A stretch of DNA of 32,636 bases from Clostridiaceae bacterium. GTDB taxonomy: Bacteria; Bacillota; Clostridia; Lachnospirales; Lachnospiraceae. The stretch covers positions 1 through 32,636 of the forward strand of contig CABIXM010000031.1 of NCBI GenBank assembly GCA_902362725.1. Direction: 5' to 3'. A model generated the notes under the pieces. It did no database searches. It worked only from the letters and a program-made list of their open reading frames with translations, and had not been told where the DNA came from. Made by a program: the position numbers and the translations under genes. Position 1 is the first letter of the stretch. Each line of letters begins with the position of its first letter. Positions 16,238 to 24,931 of this stretch are shown here, in pieces.

Positions 16238-17187
16238 GCTTCCCTCTCCTGTCCGTCCCGGACTCTCGGATCAATCCATCCATAAGACAAATCTATCAGA
16301 AAATTGATCGCCAGAAAAATCAGCGCAAGCCATACCACATACGCCTGAATGACCGGATAGTCTCTCGCCGAAATCGCATCCATGGCCATCTTTCCCAGTC
16401 CCTGCAGGGAAAAAATATTTTCTACAATGGTGGTGCCTCCCAGCATTCCCGCAAAAGAAATTCCCAGCAACGTCAAAAGCGGCAGCATACAGTTTTTCAG
16501 CACATGCCGGAACAAAATCTGCCATTCCGGCACTCCTCTGGCTCTTTCTCCTGCCACATACCCTTTTGCCAGCTCGTCCAGCACGACGACTCTCACCTGC
16601 CGGATATACCAGGAGCTTAAGGACAGCGCCAGAACCAGTACCGGCATAATATAGCCCTTCGACCCGTTTTTTGAGGCAATCACCGGGAACCACCCAAGCT
16701 TTACACTGAAAAAATAGAGAAACAAAAGCGCAAGAAAGAAAGAAGGCAGGGAAGCCAGGAGATACGTTATAAACCGTACCGTCCTGTCCAGAAAGCTGTC
16801 CTGAAATCTGGCGCATACGATTCCCAGCGGAACGGATAAAACCGTAACCACAAGCATGGAAAAAAAGGTCAGGATCAGCGTTACGGGAAGGGCCTTCCGA
16901 AGCTCGTCCAGAACGGTTTTTCCGTTACGCAGCGATGTTCCCATATCTCCGCTGAGAATTCCCTTCAGCCAGTCTGCGTATTGTACCGGAAGCGGTCTGT
17001 TCAATCCCATTTCCTCCCTGGTCTTTTCCAAAAGCTCCTCCGTGGGCGCCACACCCGTTTTATTCAGCTGGATTTCAGCCGGATCGCTGGGTGCCAGATA
17101 AGTCAGGCAAAAGGAAAGAAAGGTAATGCCGAGGAATATCAGAATCAGCTGTCCTGTTTTATTTATACTGTATTTTATCAGACGCAT
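16234..17187 (-). CDS. Cassette B: permease, OppB/DppB/NikB-type
   Basis: B-type membrane subunit of 317 residues with six predicted helices. Family marks are the first helix GQLILIFLGITFLSFCLTYL, the MGLNRPLPVQYADWLKGILSGDMGTSLRNG stretch (given here only as a guide to the region after helix 1) and the coupling loop YVAGERARGVPEWQILFRH. The ATG at 17187 has GGAGG five bases upstream; the frame is open to 17226 through a hairpin. It follows the binding protein and is coupled to the C-type permease. Confidence 0.92.
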   Translation of the reverse strand: MRLIKYSINKTGQLILIFLGITFLSFCLTYLAPSDPAEIQLNKTGVAPTEELLEKTREEMGLNRPLPVQYADWLKGILSGDMGTSLRNGKTVLDELRKALPVTLILTFFSMLVVTVLSVPLGIVCARFQDSFLDRTVRFITYLLASLPSFFLALLFLYFFSVKLGWFPVIASKNGSKGYIMPVLVLALSLSSWYIRQVRVVVLDELAKGYVAGERARGVPEWQILFRHVLKNCMLPLLTLLGISFAGMLGGTTIVENIFSLQGLGKMAMDAISARDYPVIQAYVVWLALIFLAINFLIDLSYGWIDPRVRDGQEREA

Positions 17188-17206
17188 GAAAACCTCCACG
17201 CCAGAA

Positions 17207-17229
17207 GCGGTGCAGATTTTCTGCACCGC
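17207..17229 (-). terminator. Intercistronic hairpin between binding protein and permease
   Basis: A perfect 10-bp stem GCGGTGCAGA/TCTGCACCGC with a three-base loop lies between the binding protein stop and the permease ribosome site. No T tract follows, so it is more likely to protect the upstream mRNA end from 3' decay than to terminate strongly. Confidence 0.6.
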
Positions 17230-17249
17230 CCCCTCTTCTTATTCTCGTT

Positions 17250-18839
17250 TTATCGCACCAGATCTGTATTTACATCCAGCAGATAATACTCTGACGGATG
17301 GGTATGATAGTTTACCACATTCTTAGAGTAGATATTAATCATCTTCTGATGGTTAAATACGGTCATCGCATGGTCGTCCAAAGTCATCTGTACCATCTGG
17401 CGTACCAGCTCTGTTCTCTTATCGGTATCTACCGTCTTCTCAAGCTCTGCGGCCAGAGTATCCAGTTCCGGATTGGAATAATGGGAATAATTGGAGCTGC
17501 CTCCTGTTACGAGCATAAGGTTGATAAAGTACTGCGCGTTTCCGGTAGGAGCCTGCACGCCCGTCTCGCAATCCAAATCATAATCTCCTGCGGCTACTAC
17601 GTCATTCGTGCTCTCCAGGACTTCCACATTCAGTTTCACACCGATAGCCGCAAGCTCAGACTGAAGAAGCTCCAGAACCTGTCCCAGCTCTTTTCGGGAA
17701 GCAAAGGTAATGCCCTTCAGCTCCAACGCCTTTCCGTCTTTATCCAGGATTCCGTCCCCATCGCTGTCCTTCCAGCCGTCGGCTGCCAGCAGGGCCGCCG
17801 CTCCTTCCGGATCATACTTGTCTACGCTTAAGTTCAGTCCCTCTGTTCCTCCATAGGGAAGCATATCCGGATAAATCGCCCAGCAGGGCGTAGCCATATT
17901 GTTGTAAATGCCTGCCGCGATACCATCTCTGTCCAGACACATTTCAATAGCCTGACGGATGGCCGGGTCTGACATCAGTTCCCGATCCATGTTGTAATAC
18001 AACCGGTTCGCTCTTGTGGTGGTCACAGCGTCTACTACAAAGTTCTCATCTTTTTCGAATACCGGCACGGTAGAGGTTGCCATAGCCACCCCCATATCAA
18101 TCTCTCCATTCTGAAGAGCCATGGTTATGGCCTCTGTATCGCTGATGGTGATCAGATGAACCTCATCCAGCTTCGGTTCTCCTCCCCAGTAGCCCTCATA
18201 TTTTTCTACAACGGTCTCTACATAGGGATCAAATTCCCGGATTATATAGGGTCCGGTACAGTAAAGCGTGTCCGTGTAATTGCTGTTTTCTGAATCGTAT
18301 ACACTCCAGAGCGGATCGCAGAGATCATTTAACAGGTTTACGCTCTCATGCTGCAGATGGAAAATCAGCTTCTGACCATCTGCCTCCAGTGTGTCAATGG
18401 CAATCTGCCCCTTTGCGCGGTCGTTTACTTCATAGGTCCGCTCAAAGCATTTTTTTACTGCCTCCGCAGTCATCTTCTCCCCATTCTGGAAGGTTACATC
18501 GTCCCGGAGCGTTACCGTCCAGTTGATATAATCATCGCTCTCGCAGGATACTGCCAGATTCGCCGCGGGCGTAATGTTTTCATCCAGCTTAAACAGGGTC
18601 TCTGTGGTTCCGTCATACATCATATACCAGGCGTCCCAGCCATTGGCCGGATCCATGGTCTCCGCCGCAAAATAGCCCATAGAGCCGATATTCATTACTT
18701 TCTTTCCGTCTTCTGCCGCTTCTGTCTGCGCAGCTGTCGTATCTTCCGCTGCTTTTTCCCCGCCGCAGGCTGTCATGCCAAGTACCATACCAGCTGCGAG
18801 TCCCAGCGCCAACAGTTTCTTCACATTCTTTTTCAACAT
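17250..18839 (-). CDS. Cassette B: solute-binding lipoprotein, SBP_bac_5 family
   Basis: 529-residue binding lipoprotein. The signal is KKNVKK plus hydrophobic core and lipobox GMTAC, followed by an acidic Ala/Thr/Glu linker. Family blocks: WTVTLRDDVTFQNG, YCTGPYIIREF, DPAIRQAIEMCLDRDG, LAADGWKDSDGDGILDKDG. The start at 18839 is set by GAGGGA just upstream; a longer frame to 18959 overlaps the DJ-1 gene. It is the first transporter gene after the DJ-1-fold protein (40-base gap), so both are probably on one mRNA. VGTGP of cassettes A and C is replaced by YCTGP here, hinting at a different ligand pocket. Confidence 0.9.
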   Translation of the reverse strand: MLKKNVKKLLALGLAAGMVLGMTACGGEKAAEDTTAAQTEAAEDGKKVMNIGSMGYFAAETMDPANGWDAWYMMYDGTTETLFKLDENITPAANLAVSCESDDYINWTVTLRDDVTFQNGEKMTAEAVKKCFERTYEVNDRAKGQIAIDTLEADGQKLIFHLQHESVNLLNDLCDPLWSVYDSENSNYTDTLYCTGPYIIREFDPYVETVVEKYEGYWGGEPKLDEVHLITISDTEAITMALQNGEIDMGVAMATSTVPVFEKDENFVVDAVTTTRANRLYYNMDRELMSDPAIRQAIEMCLDRDGIAAGIYNNMATPCWAIYPDMLPYGGTEGLNLSVDKYDPEGAAALLAADGWKDSDGDGILDKDGKALELKGITFASRKELGQVLELLQSELAAIGVKLNVEVLESTNDVVAAGDYDLDCETGVQAPTGNAQYFINLMLVTGGSSNYSHYSNPELDTLAAELEKTVDTDKRTELVRQMVQMTLDDHAMTVFNHQKMINIYSKNVVNYHTHPSEYYLLDVNTDLVR

Positions 18840-18879
18840 CGCCGTCCCTCTCTTTTCTCCATTGTCTTTTGTCCCATTT

Positions 18880-19464
18880 CTACTGATAAACAGCTTCATC
18901 CTCCGGATCCCACCGATAACCCAGACGCTTCGCCGTCTGCAGCGCCACGTCCAGATCAATCTGATCCGCCAGCATCGTCAGCGCCATGGACAGACCGTCC
19001 GCCGTGGTTCCTGCGGAATAATATTTTCCGTCTGCCACCCAGCTGGCGTCCGGAACCTCATAAACTCCCGCCAGAAACATTCGTTTCCAGTTTTCTCCGG
19101 CTTTGCAGGCTGCGATTTTTCTGCGGAAAAGAAGACCGGTCTGTGCCACCAGATACGCTCCCTCCGCGATCATCAGACAAAATTCCGAGCGCTCCGCCGC
19201 AATCTTAAGCTTCTTCTGGAGTTCCGTATCCTGCTGCAGAACTCTCCTTGCGCCACGTCCTCCCGGCACAATCAGAATCCCCTTCAGCTGCTCCGGGTCA
19301 AGCGGCTCTGTCCAGACCTTCACGCCCTGCATGCTGTTCACCATATTGCCCGCCAGTGAAAGATAATTGACATGAAGTCCCTCTTTTTCACAGGACAAAA
19401 TATCCGCAGGTCCAAAAGCGTCCATGGTTTCGAAATCATCAAATAATAATACATTTACTTCCAT
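18880..19464 (-). CDS. DJ-1/PfpI (class I glutamine amidotransferase-like) protein, nucleophile Cys absent
   Basis: 194 residues with the DJ-1/PfpI layout: VNVLLFDDFETMDAFGP at the start, ILIVPGGRGARRV near 63-75, and a C-terminal region SAGTTADGLSMALTMLADQ. In active members the nucleophile elbow after strand 5 reads like CTGA/CTGS; here the aligned stretch is MIAEGAYLVAQTGLL, with Ala100 where Cys is expected. A Cys at 96 is four residues too early. It may therefore bind a ligand or regulate rather than hydrolyse. The ATG at 19464 has AAGGAG about nine bases upstream; the open frame to 19596 passes through a terminator-like hairpin. It is the first gene of the cassette B operon. Confidence 0.82.
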   Translation of the reverse strand: MEVNVLLFDDFETMDAFGPADILSCEKEGLHVNYLSLAGNMVNSMQGVKVWTEPLDPEQLKGILIVPGGRGARRVLQQDTELQKKLKIAAERSEFCLMIAEGAYLVAQTGLLFRRKIAACKAGENWKRMFLAGVYEVPDASWVADGKYYSAGTTADGLSMALTMLADQIDLDVALQTAKRLGYRWDPEDEAVYQ

Positions 19465-19498
19465 TTGTTCTTTCTCCTTCACCTCGTATCGGTTTTCA

Positions 19499-19536
19499 GC
19501 CAAAAAGAATCGTGTTTGACCGGACACGATTCTTTT
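19499..19536 (-). terminator. Terminator-like hairpin in the leader of the DJ-1/cassette B operon
   Basis: A perfect 13-bp stem (19503-19515 with 19524-19536), 8-base loop, followed by TTTTTGG on the minus strand. No minus-strand gene lies upstream, so it can only act on RNA started at the promoter at 19587-19628. It is a good candidate attenuator. Confidence 0.75.
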
Positions 19537-19586
19537 GGGGTTGTTTGAAATTATCTGATAGAATGATTTATAATTGGGATGGTTAG

Positions 19587-19628
19587 AGTGTAACAAATTT
19601 CTGTTTTTCCAGCAAGCCTCCCTGGGGG
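19587..19628 (-). promoter_or_regulatory. Promoter with shared CCCC-N7-GCTTG box, before DJ-1 and cassette B
   Basis: Box: 12-mer CCCCCAGGGAGG (19617-19628), then CTTG (19613-19616). -35 TTGCTG (19610-19615), spacer 17, -10 TACACT (19587-19592). The predicted leader is about 115 bases and contains the hairpin at 19503-19536. It faces away from the plus-strand promoter at 19686-19728. Confidence 0.6.
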
Positions 19629-19685
19629 TTGTTTTTCTATTCCCATTTTGCTTCTATATCTATTCCTTTTTTGAATCCTGCTTAT

Positions 19686-19728
19686 CCCCCCTGGCAGCTT
19701 GTACCCAATGCTATTATCCTGCTATACT
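19686..19728 (+). promoter_or_regulatory. Promoter with shared CCCC-N7-GCTTG box, before the PLP enzyme
   Basis: Box: 12-mer CCCCCCTGGCAG (19686-19697), then CTTG (19698-19701). -35 TTGTAC (19699-19704), spacer 18, -10 TATACT (19723-19728). The gene starts at 19761 after a short leader. The copy on the plus strand, divergent from the copy at 19613-19628, is strong support that the element is a promoter part. Confidence 0.65.
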
Positions 19729-19760
19729 GAATAAATTCTTTATAGAAAGGACGTCGCTTT

Positions 19761-20930
19761 ATGTCAAGAACTTTACATCAACTAAACTCCCGCATTACCG
19801 GCATGATCTGTCCGCGCTGTCAGAAACGCTATCCGGTGGGGGACTATTTTTTTGGCTGTCCCGCCTGTCTGGAACGGGGCGCCAGTTCTAATCTTACTCT
19901 GGTCTACGAAGGAAAGGCACAGATTCAAAAGGATGCCACTGGCTGGCATCGTTATCGGGATTTTCTTCCCTATGACGACACGGTTTCTCTGGGCGAAGGC
20001 TTTACACCCGTGCGAACCTTTCCCCGGCTGGCGAAAGAGCTGGGCTTCCGAAAGCTCTATACCAAGCATGAATTTCAAAATCCCACCGGTTCCCATAAGG
20101 ACCGCATGAATCCCTTCATCACTGCCCGGGCCAGGGAAGCCGGTTATTCCACCGTCACCTGTGCTTCCAGCGGAAACGAGGCCGCATCTCTGGCTGCCTA
20201 TGCTGCAGCGGAAGGGCTGAACTGTGTCAACGTATCTACCCGTTCCATTCCTTCTCTCTGGAAAAATGCTTCAGACGCCACCGGAGCAAAGCTTGTACTT
20301 ACAGCTACTCCTTCCGACCGTCTTCAGTATCAGAGTGAACAGCTCACCCGGGGCAAGGACTGGTACTGCGCAACCAATCTTCTGGAGCTTCCATCCGGCA
20401 GTTCACCCTACGGCATTGAGGGTTATAAAACTCTGTCCTTTGAACTGTATGAACAGCTGGAAGGGCAGCTTCCGGACTATCTTCTGATTCCCACCTGCCG
20501 CGGGGATCTGTTATACGGCATCTATCTTGGTTTCCGGGATCTGTTGGAAACCGGTTATATCAAGACTCTGCCCCGTCTGGTTGCCTGCGAACCGATTCCC
20601 CGTCTGGAACTGATCCTTTCCGGTCAGAAAAGGGTGGAAGACAAATTTGAAGGTGATACCTCTTCCATGTCCTCCATCGGAGGCAATACCGCTACCTGGC
20701 AATCCGTTACGGCGCTTCGGGGAAGCGGCGGTTTTGCCCTCAGCGCGTCGGATACGGACATCCGAGACGCGGTGCGTGCTATGGCTTCCCATGGTCTCTA
20801 CCTGGAAACCTCCTCTGCCGTGGTTTATCCCTGTGCAAAAAAAGCACAGAAACAGGGACTGATTTCCTCCCATGCCTCTGTACTTTTTGTACTCACTTCG
20901 AATGGTTATAAAAATACGGATCCGGCATAA
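19761..20930 (+). CDS. Threonine-synthase-like PLP-dependent enzyme
   Basis: 389 residues, fold-type II PLP enzyme. An N-terminal zinc-ribbon-like pair (C17xxC20, C33xxC36) precedes the catalytic domain, as in many threonine synthases. PLP lysine is K113 in NPTGSHKDR, the substrate/phosphate loop is SSGNEAASLAAY (137-148), and the C-terminal LTSNGYKN matches the threonine synthase end. The usual glycine-rich PLP-phosphate loop is replaced by IPTCRGDLLYG (243-253), which is unusual. No thrB or hom lies nearby; instead it is divergent from DJ-1/cassette B and carries the same promoter box. A specialised beta-replacement or lyase role is therefore as likely as threonine synthesis. AGAAAGGA lies ten bases before the ATG. 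Its end overlaps the convergent ATPase gene by 38 bases. Confidence 0.85.
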   Translation: MSRTLHQLNSRITGMICPRCQKRYPVGDYFFGCPACLERGASSNLTLVYEGKAQIQKDATGWHRYRDFLPYDDTVSLGEGFTPVRTFPRLAKELGFRKLYTKHEFQNPTGSHKDRMNPFITARAREAGYSTVTCASSGNEAASLAAYAAAEGLNCVNVSTRSIPSLWKNASDATGAKLVLTATPSDRLQYQSEQLTRGKDWYCATNLLELPSGSSPYGIEGYKTLSFELYEQLEGQLPDYLLIPTCRGDLLYGIYLGFRDLLETGYIKTLPRLVACEPIPRLELILSGQKRVEDKFEGDTSSMSSIGGNTATWQSVTALRGSGGFALSASDTDIRDAVRAMASHGLYLETSSAVVYPCAKKAQKQGLISSHASVLFVLTSNGYKNTDPA

Positions 20931-21675
20931 ATGCAGCTCCACTGGCCAGAAGAAGTTTTGTATAAGGGTGTTCCGGATTCCGGAGCACCTTTTTTACATC
21001 CCCTTCTTCCACAATTTTCCCCTGATACATCACCAGAACCCGGCTGCACAAATGAGACACCAGCGCCAGATCGTGGGAAATGACCAGAAAAGTCAGTTGG
21101 CGTTCCTTTCGAATCCGTTTCAACAGCTCCAGAATCTGTTTCTGAATCGATACGTCCAGCGCACTGGTCGCCTCATCGCAAATCAGAAGCTCCGGCTCCG
21201 TCAAAAGCGCCCTCGCAATGGCTATCCTCTGACATTCTCCACCGCTGAGCTGCGCGATTCTTCTATCCGCATATTCTGTAGGAAGTTCCACCTGGGTCAG
21301 AAGCTCTTCAATCACCGGCCTGGCCTGCCTTCTATCTGTCCGCCTTGTATGGCTCAGCGCTTCATAAAGGCTGGAAAATACCGTCATGTGACTGTCAAAG
21401 GAATCCCTCGGATTCTGAAATATCATATTCACATGACATTTTTTATAGCGGCCGCTTCGTAGACGGCGAGGTTCGCCCTGTAAAAGAACCCTTCCGCCCG
21501 TGGGCTTCTCCAGTCCCGCAATCAGACGCGCCGTGGTACTTTTCCCGCAACCGCTTTCTCCTACGATTCCAACAGATTCTCCTTTTTCCACAAAAAAACT
21601 GATTCCATTTACCGCTCTGATTTCTCCATAGGTTTTTTCCAGTTGTTCCACCTGTAAAAACGGCTGTTTATTCAT
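20893..21675 (-). CDS. Cassette C: ATP-binding protein, OppF/DppF/NikE-type
   Basis: F-type ATPase of the third importer, 260 residues. Walker A GESGCGKST (Cys in the loop, unlike A and B), Q-loop MIFQNPRDSFDSHMT, signature LSGGECQR, Walker B LLICDEATSALDV, H-loop VISHD. The ATG at 21675 lies inside the end of the D-type gene, with GGAG seven bases upstream. It is the last gene of cassette C. Its 3' end overlaps the plus-strand PLP gene by 38 bases with no terminator visible for either, so the two transcripts are antisense to each other. Confidence 0.9.
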   Translation of the reverse strand: MNKQPFLQVEQLEKTYGEIRAVNGISFFVEKGESVGIVGESGCGKSTTARLIAGLEKPTGGRVLLQGEPRRLRSGRYKKCHVNMIFQNPRDSFDSHMTVFSSLYEALSHTRRTDRRQARPVIEELLTQVELPTEYADRRIAQLSGGECQRIAIARALLTEPELLICDEATSALDVSIQKQILELLKRIRKERQLTFLVISHDLALVSHLCSRVLVMYQGKIVEEGDVKKVLRNPEHPYTKLLLASGAAFMPDPYFYNHSK

Positions 21676-22447
21676 CTTCCGTCTCCATTCTGAGCACACA
21701 GGACATCAGCATCTTCGTATAGTCATGAACCGGGTGTAAAAGCACCTCTTCTGCCGTTCCCCATTCTACCAGTTTTCCACTCTGCATAACTCCCACCTTA
21801 TCTGCCATCTGTGCCACAACGCCCATATTGTGCGTAACCATCAAAATAGCCGCATTGGTGACCTTCTTCATATTCTGCATAGCCTTCACCACCTCCGCTT
21901 GGACTGTCACATCCAGAGCAGAGGTAGGTTCATCTGCCAGAATCAAATCCGGCTCCATTACCATAGCAAGAGCAAGGGCAACTCTCTGATTCGTTCCTCC
22001 GCTCAGCATCGGGGGATAGGAGCGCAGAATTCTTTCCGGTTCCTTCAAAAGCAGCTGCTTCATACATTCAGCCGCCTTCCTGTCCGATTCCCGGCGGCTG
22101 ATTTTCCCCTTCAGGCTCAGTTCCTCCTGAAACTGTCTTCCAATCCGCATAACCGGATCCATGGATTCTCCCGCATGCTGGTAAACCATGGCGATCCGGC
22201 TGCCGCGCAGGCTTCTGTATTCTTTCGGATCTGACTGCGCAAGATTCCTGCCGTCAAATTCTATTCTGCCTCCGGTTATATGTCCTTCCTGTCCCAACAG
22301 TCCGGCTATCGCCTTCAGCAGCGTGCTTTTTCCGCTTCCGCTTTCTCCTACGATACATACTGTTTCCCCCGGCTGTACAGAAAAATCCACGTTATGAACA
22401 ATTTCCCTGTTACCGTAGGCAACCGATAAGTCCTTTATCTCAAGCAT
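21668..22447 (-). CDS. Cassette C: ATP-binding protein, OppD/DppD/NikD-type
   Basis: D-type ATPase, 259 residues. Walker A GESGSGKST, Q-loop MVYQHAGESMDPVMR, signature LSGGTNQR, Walker B LILADEPTSALDV, H-loop MVTHN. GGAG lies ten bases before the ATG at 22447, twenty bases after the binding protein. The eight-base overlap with the next ATPase gene indicates coupled translation. Confidence 0.9.
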   Translation of the reverse strand: MLEIKDLSVAYGNREIVHNVDFSVQPGETVCIVGESGSGKSTLLKAIAGLLGQEGHITGGRIEFDGRNLAQSDPKEYRSLRGSRIAMVYQHAGESMDPVMRIGRQFQEELSLKGKISRRESDRKAAECMKQLLLKEPERILRSYPPMLSGGTNQRVALALAMVMEPDLILADEPTSALDVTVQAEVVKAMQNMKKVTNAAILMVTHNMGVVAQMADKVGVMQSGKLVEWGTAEEVLLHPVHDYTKMLMSCVLRMETEDE

Positions 22448-22467
22448 GCCCTTCTCCTGTTTTTCTT

Positions 22468-24051
22468 TTACTCAGCCGCGATATCTGTATCCTTCGTCAA
22501 AATATACGCCTCGGTTGCCTGTGTGGAATAACCGGAAACCTTATTATTTGCGGCAATCTGGTACTTCAGATGACCCAGGGTAAAGAAACCGCAATCTTCC
22601 ACCTCTACAGCCTGGATTTCCTTCGCAAGCTCTTCTCTCTTTGCCGTATCAAATTCCTGATCCAGCTGCGCAATCAGTTCATCGACTTTTTCATCCGAAT
22701 ACTTTCCGTAGTTATAATCTGCTCCGGTTTTCAGCATAATATCGCAGAAATACTGCGGATCGGCTACCGGCGCCATAATATAGCTGTTCAACGCCAGATC
22801 AAAGCCTCCGGCCTTGAGAATATTGGTATGCGCGTCGTAATCATTGGTCTGGATATCCGTAGCGATTCCAATCTCCTTTAAGGACGCCTGGATTGCTTCC
22901 GCAAAGGTAGCAAGCAAAGTTCCGTGCTCTCCATAGGTATACAGCTTAAAGCTCAGCGCCTTACCATTTTTATCCAAAACACCATCTCCATCACTGTCTG
23001 TGTAGCCTGCATCAGCCAGCAGCTTTTTCGCATGCTCTACATCGTAGGACACGCCCGGCACCTTTCCGTAGGAAAAGCTGACCGGGAAAATTGCGGTAGC
23101 CGCCTCGGAATTGCCCTTGTTGATGACATTTGCAAAGGTCTCCCGGTCGATAGCGGAGGAGATAGCCTCGCGGACACTGTGATCTGCCAGGAACTCGTTG
23201 GTATAATCAAAATACAGAATCTGGGATCTGGAGCCTGTATTGCTGGTTACCGTAATCTTATCACTGTCCATAAACTGGATAATATTCTCGGTAGGCAGCT
23301 GAAATGCCAGATCCACTTCTCCATTATCCAGAGCCATAGCCTGTGCGTTACCATCCAGAATATACTTGATGGTGACAGAATCCAGCTTCGGAACACCGTC
23401 CCAGTAATCCTTGTTTGCCACAAGCTCCATCTTGCCCTCTTCCATAGAGGCAATCACAAAGGGGCCGGTTCCCACCGGAATTGCGTTTTCTCCTTCCAAC
23501 GTATCTACATCCAGAATCGTACCTACCAGATCCGCCAGATTATTAAGAAGTGCCGCATTTACATCGTTGGTGGTGATGGTAAGCGTCTGTCCCTCTGCTT
23601 CAATAGAGGCAATATTCAGCATGGTTACCGCTCTCTGATTTTTCTCACAGGTCCGATCCAGACAAGCCTTGGCAGCCTCTCCGGTCAGATCCTTCCCATT
23701 GCTGAACTTGATTCCATCCTTCAGGGTGATTTTCCAGGTCAGCTCGTCCACCTGCTCGTAGCTGTCTGCCAGCCATGGCTCAAGCTGCAGATCGTCATTG
23801 ATACGGAACAGATTCTCTCCTACTCCGATACGCTTGGTATCCCAGCTGCTCGCTGCCGGATCCAGGTTCTTAATTTCAGAATGATAAGCCATATTCAGAT
23901 GCTTCTCTCCTGCATCTGCCTGTGTACTTTCCGCCGCCTGCTCCGTAGTCTCCTCTGTGTTAGCCGCAGGTTCTTTGAAACCACCGCAGCCTGCCAACAG
24001 AGATACGCTCAGCACACCGGCCAGCAGCATGGTTAAAATCCTTTTTTTCAT
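22468..24051 (-). CDS. Cassette C: solute-binding lipoprotein, SBP_bac_5 family
   Basis: 527-residue binding lipoprotein. Signal MKKRILTM plus hydrophobic core, lipobox SLLAGC, then a Thr/Glu/Ala-rich linker. Family blocks: WKITLKDGIKFSNG, IPVGTGPFVIAS, DHSVREAISSAIDRE, LADAGYTDSDGDGVLDKNG. The KFSNG and IPVGTGPF segments recall NikA-type nickel/metallophore-binding proteins. AAGGAGGAG precedes the ATG at good distance. Unlike cassettes A and B, here the permeases come first and the binding protein sits between them and the ATPases, as in A but with an extra MATE and methyltransferase in front. Confidence 0.9.
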   Translation of the reverse strand: MKKRILTMLLAGVLSVSLLAGCGGFKEPAANTEETTEQAAESTQADAGEKHLNMAYHSEIKNLDPAASSWDTKRIGVGENLFRINDDLQLEPWLADSYEQVDELTWKITLKDGIKFSNGKDLTGEAAKACLDRTCEKNQRAVTMLNIASIEAEGQTLTITTNDVNAALLNNLADLVGTILDVDTLEGENAIPVGTGPFVIASMEEGKMELVANKDYWDGVPKLDSVTIKYILDGNAQAMALDNGEVDLAFQLPTENIIQFMDSDKITVTSNTGSRSQILYFDYTNEFLADHSVREAISSAIDRETFANVINKGNSEAATAIFPVSFSYGKVPGVSYDVEHAKKLLADAGYTDSDGDGVLDKNGKALSFKLYTYGEHGTLLATFAEAIQASLKEIGIATDIQTNDYDAHTNILKAGGFDLALNSYIMAPVADPQYFCDIMLKTGADYNYGKYSDEKVDELIAQLDQEFDTAKREELAKEIQAVEVEDCGFFTLGHLKYQIAANNKVSGYSTQATEAYILTKDTDIAAE

Positions 24052-24106
24052 TGGTCTCCTCCTTAATTAAAATCATTTATTTGAACATGTTACCTGTTCT
24101 CAGAAC

Positions 24107-24931
24107 TCATAAACTGCCTGTATGGTATTCCAGATATTCCTGTACGGAATCACCCAGACGGTTTAAAATGATAACGGATATCAGAATTGCTCCGCCCGGT
24201 ATCAATGCCTGCCAGGGCGCCGTCATCAGCACCTTTCTTCCCTCATTCATCATATACCCCCATTCCGGCGTCGGCAGCTTCGCGGAAAGTCCCAGGAAAG
24301 AAAGACTGGAAATCTCCATCATGGTACCGGGAAGCGCCAGCATGGCTGTCACAAAAAGCATGCTGCCGATATTTGGAATCACATGATGTAAAATAATGTA
24401 AGCCGAATTGCAGCCACACAACTGTGCGGCCTTTATATAGTTGCTTTCTTTTATCTTCAGAACCATACTGCGGGACATTCTCGCATAAGAAATCCAGCCG
24501 ATACTGATAAGCGCAATCGCCGCGTTTTTCACTCCAGCCCCAAGCACACCTGCCACCGCAATAGCCATCACCTGTCCCGGAAAGGATTGTACGATCAACA
24601 AAAGCTTCTGTATCACCGCGTCCAGCGGCCCGCCATAATATCCTGCGGTCACCCCGGCTGTCGTTCCAATCACTGCCGTCACCAACACAATAACGAGTGT
24701 GGCGCTCAAGGAGCTTCTGGCTCCTGTCAGGATTCTGGAAAAAAGACATCTTCCCAGGTTATCCGTGCCAAACCAGTATTCAGCTCCGGGAGGTTGATCG
24801 ATCTTCAGCAGATTGTTTTCGTACGGATCATGAGGAGAAAGCTGCTCCCCGAATAGCATGATAATCAGTAGGCCTGCTGTCAGCAGGAGGTACCATGCCA
24901 GCCGAATTCTCAATCGTTTCTTTTTATCCAT
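24107..24931 (-). CDS. Cassette C: permease, OppC/DppC/NikC-type
   Basis: C-type membrane subunit, 274 residues. KKKRLRIR start, helix 1 around LAWYLLLTAGLLIIMLFG, diagnostic YWFGTDNLGRCLFSR, five further helices, and ATPase-contact loop IKAAQLCGCNSAYIILHHV. Its first eight bases overlap the B-type permease gene; GAGGA is eight bases upstream of the ATG. The 55-base gap to the binding protein contains a weak GAACA/TGTTC hairpin. Confidence 0.92.
   Translation of the reverse strand: MDKKKRLRIRLAWYLLLTAGLLIIMLFGEQLSPHDPYENNLLKIDQPPGAEYWFGTDNLGRCLFSRILTGARSSLSATLVIVLVTAVIGTTAGVTAGYYGGPLDAVIQKLLLIVQSFPGQVMAIAVAGVLGAGVKNAAIALISIGWISYARMSRSMVLKIKESNYIKAAQLCGCNSAYIILHHVIPNIGSMLFVTAMLALPGTMMEISSLSFLGLSAKLPTPEWGYMMNEGRKVLMTAPWQALIPGGAILISVIILNRLGDSVQEYLEYHTGSL

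Noticed and set aside
19465..19596. Longer start of the DJ-1 protein
   Set aside because: The extension covers the terminator-like hairpin and lacks a ribosome site; the ATG at 19464 has AAGGAG and begins the conserved fold.
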